Positions 59,710 to 64,000 of a stretch of 64,000 nucleotides of DNA are shown one piece after another. This DNA is from Sinomonas albida (lineage in GTDB: Bacteria > Actinomycetota > Actinomycetes > Actinomycetales > Micrococcaceae), in the NCBI RefSeq assembly GCF_004919045.1, contig NZ_SWDW01000005.1, positions 205,728 to 269,727 on the forward strand. The letters run 5' to 3'. Within the stretch, counting starts at the first letter, position 1; every line of letters begins with the position of its first letter. The notes under the pieces were generated by a model, which saw only the letters and a program-made list of their open reading frames with translations, did not search any database and was not told the origin of the DNA. A program made the position numbers and the translations under genes.

Positions 59710-62700
59710 CGGACGCTGCCGAACCAATCCTGACGCCGCCTCTGGCCGAGTTGCTCGAGCGCTGGCTCCCGTCTCAGCGCTGGTACCCCGCGAAGGGCCG
59801 CCAGGCGGAGTTCGCGCGTGCCGGGAGCATCCGGCTCGAGGATCCGGAGGGCGAGGTGGACATCGAGATCCAGCTCGTGCGGGTCCGCGCCGGGCGCCTC
59901 GAGGTGGTCATCAACGTGCCGCTCACCTTCCGCTCCGAGCCCCTGGCCGGAAAGGGCCACGCGCTCGTGGGCCGGAGCGAGCATTCCTCGCGGGGACCGC
60001 TGTGGATTTACGACGGCGTCCACGACCCCGCGTTCATCGGTGCGCTTCTCGGGCTGGTCGCCTCGGGTGGCCCCGCGAAGGAGGGCACGGCGTGGGGCCG
60101 GACGAGCGGCGCGGGTCACATCCCGCAGGGCTCGCTCGACTGCACCGTGCTCTCGAGCGAGCAGTCGAACAGCTCGATCATCGTGCGTTCGGCGGACGGC
60201 GAGGCCGCAATGGTCAAGGTGCTCCGCCAGCCCGCGGACGGCCTCAACCCCGAGGTCGAGCTCGGCGCGGCGCTCGCCCAGGCCGGCGCCGCGGACGTTC
60301 CCGCGACGCTCGGCTGGCTCGACGGGGCCTGGGCCCAGCGGGGTGAGGGGACAGCGCGAGGCCAGCTCGCCGTCGTCCATGAATTCCTCCCCGGCGGCCA
60401 GGACCTCTGGCAGCTCGCGCTCGACGCGGCTGCGGCCGGCGAGGACTTCACCGGCCACGCGCGGGGCCTTGGCGAGGCGACGGCCCGCGTCCACGAGGCG
60501 CTCGAGGCGAGCCTCGGCAGCGAGGAGCTCGACGACGCGGCGGCGGCCGAGTTCGTCGGCGGGCTCGCGTCGCGGCTGCGCGCTGCGTGGGACGACGTGC
60601 GGGAGAGCATCGGGCTGCCGGACGCCGCCCTTGAGAGCCTCCTCGACACGCTCGCGGGCGAGGCCTCGGGGCTGCACGTCCAGCGGATCCATGGCGATCT
60701 CCATCTCGGCCAGATCCTGAACTTCCCCGGCCACGCCGATCGCCCCTACGCCATCCTGGACTTCGAGGGCGAGCCCCTGCGCCCCGTGTCGGAGCGGAGC
60801 CGGCCTGACGTGCCGCTGCGCGACGTCGTCGGAATGCTGCGCTCGTTCGACTATGCCGCCGGCGCTGCCGAACGCACGGTTCCGGCAGCGCGCGTCACGA
60901 AGGACTGGGCCGACGAGGCGAGCACTGCGTTCTGGGAGGGCTACGCGAGCGTGCGAGGGCAGGCCGATGCCTTCGGCGGTCCGCTTTTCGCAGCGCTGTG
61001 GCTAGACAAGGCCCTGTACGAGGTGGCCTACGAGGAGCGGAATCGGCCCGCGTGGGCCGAGATTCCCCTGCGGGCGGTGCGGACGGCCCTGAGCGCCTAC
61101 GTCCCTGCGGGACTGTCCGCCGGCGTGGCAGGGCCTGACGGACTTGAAGACCAGGCGGCCTCGGGCCGCCGAGGAGAGGAGAGAGACGTGTCAGAGCACA
61201 CTGAACAGCAGAGTGCCCACGCGGGGGCGTCCGCGGACTCTGGGACGGCGATTCCCGTTCCGCTGGATGTCCTGGGGCGCGTCGCCGCCGGATCGTTCCA
61301 CGCGCCGCACGCTGTGCTCGGCGCGCATCTCGCCGAGGACGGCTCGGTGACGATCCGCACCGTCAAGCACCTCGCCACGGGCGTCACCGCGATCACCCCG
61401 GGCGGCCGGATCCCGCTGCACCACGAGGCGCACGGCGTCTGGACCGTCGTGCTCCCCGCAACGGACGACGGCGGCGTGCCCGACTACCGGCTCGAGGTCG
61501 AATACGGCGACGGCCACATGGTCGACGTCGACGATCCGTACCACTACCTGCCGAGCATCGGCGAGCTCGACCTCTACCTCATCGGCGAAGGCCGCCACGA
61601 GGAGCTCTGGAAGGCGCTCGGCGCCCGCGTGCAGCACTACCACTCGGTGCTCGGCGACGTCGAGGGCACGGCGTTCACGGTGTGGGCGCCGAGTGCCCAG
61701 GCCGTCCAGGTGAAGGGCGACTTCAACGGCTGGGACGGCCGCGAGCACGCGATGCGGAGCCTCGGCACGTCCGGCGTCTGGGAGATCTTCATCCCCGGTG
61801 TTGTAGCAGGGGCGTGCTACAAGTTCGGCATCCTCACGCGTGCGGGGCACTGGGTCGAACGGGCTGACCCCATGGCGTTCGGCACCGAGGTGCCGCCGCG
61901 CACCGCCTCGCGCGTCGTGGAGTCGCGCTACGCGTTCAAGGACGACGACTGGATGAAGCAGCGGGCCGCGAAGGACCCGCACAACTCGCCCATGAGCGTG
62001 TACGAGGTGCACTTGGGCTCGTGGCGTCCGGGCCTCAGCTACCGGGACCTCGCGAAGGAACTCGTCGACTACGTCACGGAGATGGGCTTCACGCACGTGG
62101 AGTTCATGCCTGTTGCGGAGCACCCCTTCGGCGGCTCGTGGGGCTATCAGGTCACTTCCTACTACGCCCCGAGCTCGCGGTTCGGCCACCCCGACGACTT
62201 CCGCTATCTCGTGGACCAGCTCCACCAGGCGGGCATCGGCGTGATCGTGGACTGGGTGCCGGCGCACTTCCCGAAGGACGAATGGGCGCTGGCCCGGTTC
62301 GACGGCGAGGCGCTCTACGAGCACTCGGACCCCATGCAGGGCGAGCACCCCGACTGGGGCACCTACATCTTCAACTTCGGCCGGACGGAGGTCCGGAACT
62401 TCCTCGTGGCGAACGCCCTGTTCTGGCTCGAGGAGTTCCACGTGGACGGCCTGCGCGTCGACGCCGTGGCCTCGATGCTCTACCTCGACTACTCGCGCGA
62501 GGAGGGGCAGTGGCGGCCGAACCAGTTCGGAGGGCGCGAGAACCTCGAGGCGATCTCCTTCCTGCAGGAAGCGAACGCCACGGCGTACAAGCGCAACCCG
62601 GGCATCGTCATGATCGCCGAGGAGTCCACGGCGTTCCCCGGGGTCACGAAGCCCACGTCCATGAACGGCCTCGGATTCGGGCTCAAGTGGAACATGGGCT

Positions 62701-63431
62701 GGATGCACGATTCGCTCCAGTACATTCACGAGAACCCCATCAACCGCCGGTGGCACCACAACAAGGTGACGTTCTCGATCATGTACGCGTTCAGCGAGAA
62801 CTTCCTCCTGCCCATCAGCCATGACGAGGTGGTGCACGGCAAGGGGTCGATGCTCCGGAAGATGCCGGGCGATCGTTGGCAGCAGCTCGCGAACCTCCGC
62901 GCGTTCTATGCCTTCCAGTGGGCGCACCCGGGCAAGCAGCTCATCTTCATGGGCTGCGAGTTCGGGCAGGAAGGGGAGTGGAACCAGGAGCACGGGCTCG
63001 ACTGGTGGCTCGCCGACACCGAGCCGCATCAGGGGCTCCAGCGTCTCATCCGCGAACTCAACGTGATCTACCGCGACCGGCCCGCGCTCTACACGCAGGA
63101 CAACGATCCGGCCGGGTTTGAATGGATCCGGGGCGACGACGGCGATCACAACGTCGTCTCGTTCATCCGGTGGTCGACGGACGGCACCCCGCTCGTGTGC
63201 GTCGCGAACTTCGCCGGCAGCCCGCATCTCGACTACACCGTGGGGCTCCCGCTCGCGGGGGCCTGGACCGAGGTGCTCAACACGGACGCCACCGAATACG
63301 GCGGATCGGGCGTGACGAACGGCGGGCTCGTCATGGCCGAGCAGCGGGAGTGGGACGGGAAGCCGGCAGCGGCGACCATCACCCTGCCGCCGCTGGGCGT
63401 GGTCTACCTCGAGCCGAGCACGCTCGCCTGA
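59706..63431 (+). CDS. glgB: Maltokinase-GlgB fusion (maltokinase + 1,4-alpha-glucan branching enzyme)
   Basis: 1241 residues in one frame. Residues 1 to about 480 are maltokinase: the N-terminal cap starts [16 protein letters not shown], and the kinase core has the catalytic [14 protein letters not shown] and the metal loop [12 protein letters not shown]. Residues 495-1241 are GlgB: two CBM48-like domains, then GH13 with the nucleophile Asp in [12 protein letters not shown], Glu in [11 protein letters not shown] and [12 protein letters not shown]. Maltokinase makes maltose-1-phosphate for GlgE; GlgB adds the branches. No stop separates the two, but GAGGAGAGGAGA and an in-frame GTG at 61188 stand at the junction, so GlgB could also be made alone. 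Confidence 0.93.
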   Translation: MTDAAEPILTPPLAELLERWLPSQRWYPAKGRQAEFARAGSIRLEDPEGEVDIEIQLVRVRAGRLEVVINVPLTFRSEPLAGKGHALVGRSEHSSRGPLWIYDGVHDPAFIGALLGLVASGGPAKEGTAWGRTSGAGHIPQGSLDCTVLSSEQSNSSIIVRSADGEAAMVKVLRQPADGLNPEVELGAALAQAGAADVPATLGWLDGAWAQRGEGTARGQLAVVHEFLPGGQDLWQLALDAAAAGEDFTGHARGLGEATARVHEALEASLGSEELDDAAAAEFVGGLASRLRAAWDDVRESIGLPDAALESLLDTLAGEASGLHVQRIHGDLHLGQILNFPGHADRPYAILDFEGEPLRPVSERSRPDVPLRDVVGMLRSFDYAAGAAERTVPAARVTKDWADEASTAFWEGYASVRGQADAFGGPLFAALWLDKALYEVAYEERNRPAWAEIPLRAVRTALSAYVPAGLSAGVAGPDGLEDQAASGRRGEERDVSEHTEQQSAHAGASADSGTAIPVPLDVLGRVAAGSFHAPHAVLGAHLAEDGSVTIRTVKHLATGVTAITPGGRIPLHHEAHGVWTVVLPATDDGGVPDYRLEVEYGDGHMVDVDDPYHYLPSIGELDLYLIGEGRHEELWKALGARVQHYHSVLGDVEGTAFTVWAPSAQAVQVKGDFNGWDGREHAMRSLGTSGVWEIFIPGVVAGACYKFGILTRAGHWVERADPMAFGTEVPPRTASRVVESRYAFKDDDWMKQRAAKDPHNSPMSVYEVHLGSWRPGLSYRDLAKELVDYVTEMGFTHVEFMPVAEHPFGGSWGYQVTSYYAPSSRFGHPDDFRYLVDQLHQAGIGVIVDWVPAHFPKDEWALARFDGEALYEHSDPMQGEHPDWGTYIFNFGRTEVRNFLVANALFWLEEFHVDGLRVDAVASMLYLDYSREEGQWRPNQFGGRENLEAISFLQEANATAYKRNPGIVMIAEESTAFPGVTKPTSMNGLGFGLKWNMGWMHDSLQYIHENPINRRWHHNKVTFSIMYAFSENFLLPISHDEVVHGKGSMLRKMPGDRWQQLANLRAFYAFQWAHPGKQLIFMGCEFGQEGEWNQEHGLDWWLADTEPHQGLQRLIRELNVIYRDRPALYTQDNDPAGFEWIRGDDGDHNVVSFIRWSTDGTPLVCVANFAGSPHLDYTVGLPLAGAWTEVLNTDATEYGGSGVTNGGLVMAEQREWDGKPAAATITLPPLGVVYLEPSTLA
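61165..61190 (+). promoter_or_regulatory. Internal ribosome binding site and GTG start at the maltokinase/GlgB junction
   Basis: A purine-rich GAGGAGAGGAGA stretch lies 5 bases before GTG 61188, in frame with the fusion. It looks like the original start of a separate glgB gene. Confidence 0.55.
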
Positions 63432-63476
63432 GCAAAGAACGACGCGCGGCGACGTCCGCCGAAGCGCTGCAGCTGG

Positions 63477-63503
63477 GGCCCCGGATCCGCGTGATTCGGG
63501 GCC
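63477..63503 (+). terminator. Hairpin terminator after glgB
   Basis: GGCCCCGGAT (63477-63486) pairs with ATTCGGGGCC (63494-63503), one G-T pair, loop of 7. No T-run follows. Confidence 0.6.
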
Positions 63504-63524
63504 TCGGCTGTACTCGCCGGACGG

Positions 63525-63554
63525 TTGGCACTTGCCCGAGGACGGTGGTATAGT
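63525..63554 (+). promoter_or_regulatory. rRNA operon promoter
   Basis: TTGGCA (63525-63530) and TATAGT (63549-63554) are separated by 18 bases, a good housekeeping-sigma promoter about 330 bases upstream of 16S rRNA. CarD, encoded in this window, is expected to act on such promoters. Confidence 0.7.
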
Positions 63555-63714
63555 TTTATCCCGCGCCACCGAGAGGTACGGCGCAAAAAACCCTTGCTCT
63601 GGAGCGATAAGTCGCTGGCCGATCGGCCGGTTTGACTCCCCGCGGCCGGGCGGGTAGGTTTGAGAAGTTGCTTCGGAGCAAGTCCAGAGATTCTGGAGGG
63701 TTTCCGAGGGAGCC

Positions 63715-63742
63715 TGTTGTTTGAGAACTCAATAGCGTGCCA
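63715..63742 (+). promoter_or_regulatory. rrn leader antitermination/processing element
   Basis: TTTGAGAACTCAATAGCGTG closely matches the TTTGAGAACTCAATAGTGTG element conserved in actinobacterial rrn leaders, linked to boxA-type antitermination. Confidence 0.65.
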
Positions 63743-63883
63743 TGTTTGGATTGATGCCATTTTTTTGATGGCTGTTTGCCTGGTCTGTGCGCACCCCCGT
63801 GTGTGTGGGCTGGGTTTCGGCTTGGATCGGATTGCCGGGGCGGGGTTTTTCCGCTTTGTCCTGGTTTTCTTTGTTTTTTGTTT

Positions 63884-64000
<117 letters not shown>

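Noticed and set aside
57880..59727. 615-codon minus-strand frame opposite treS
   Set aside because: Antisense shadow; translation is low-complexity Arg/Val/Glu/His with no family features.
61191..63569. 792-codon minus-strand frame opposite glgB
   Set aside because: Antisense shadow of glgB with no recognisable domain; the plus-strand gene carries all catalytic motifs.

Overview
The window is high-GC actinobacterial chromosome, most likely from a member of the Micrococcaceae close to Arthrobacter or Sinomonas. The basis is the GC-rich codon use, the conserved gene order (carD-ispD-ispF-cysS-rlmB; senX3-regX3 beside phoU and gpmA; tmk-holB-secreted hydrolase; glgE-treS-mak-glgB), the many leaderless genes with TANNNT -10 boxes, and the start of a 16S rRNA gene at the right edge. 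The genus is an inference.

Layout. 1-545: 3' end of an LGFP-repeat cell-wall protein. 860-7055: gas-vesicle cluster of ten genes (a GvpY-like protein with acidic tail, an SRPBCC protein with acidic tail, gvpA, gvpF, gvpG, gvpO, a zinc-ribbon gvpJ-type gene, a gvpS-type gene, gvpK, gvpL), tightly packed with overlapping starts and stops. 7225-16327: mixed accessory genes, including TM2 and DUF2795 proteins, an MFS exporter, a pyruvate-oxidase-like ThDP enzyme, topoisomerase IB, a CYP152-type P450 and an Orn/Lys/Arg decarboxylase broken by one in-frame amber codon. 16375-20776: seven-gene cation/proton antiporter module in the Mbh order (E-F-G-DUF4040-B-C-D), with no full-length MrpA. 20930-27120: hypothetical genes, an IS110 element inserted in a helicase-associated-domain gene, a c-di-GMP phosphodiesterase, a diguanylate cyclase and a cold-shock protein. 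27264-31785: DUF805 protein, atypical SDR, tRNA-Thr, HAD hydrolase and secreted peptidase-like lipoprotein.

31798-36159 carries holB, tmk, a trans-sulfuration enzyme, a DUF2516 protein and a methyltransferase. 36384-40309 is a more AT-rich insert at its left end. It encodes a secreted precursor with a Cys-bearing hydrophobic C-terminal segment, a small basic protein, a large bacteriocin-immunity-type permease and an ABC ATPase. I regard it as the best candidate for an undescribed system, probably bacteriocin-like. 40319-43917 is gpmA, phoU and senX3-regX3, with an 11-bp-repeat PHO box between phoU and senX3. 44025-50771 is a lipoprotein gene, carD, ispD, ispF, another lipoprotein gene, cysS, rlmB and a nitrilase-family gene. 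50817-63431 is a complete alpha-glucan locus: glgX, glgP, glgE, treS and a single ORF fusing maltokinase to GlgB. The window ends in an rrn promoter/leader and the first ~118 bases of 16S rRNA.

Working together. TreS, maltokinase, GlgE and GlgB form the trehalose-to-glucan route, and GlgX and GlgP degrade its product. SenX3-RegX3 and PhoU form the phosphate-response unit. The gvp genes should form one gas-vesicle assembly unit. The adjacent GGDEF and EAL genes can make and destroy c-di-GMP.
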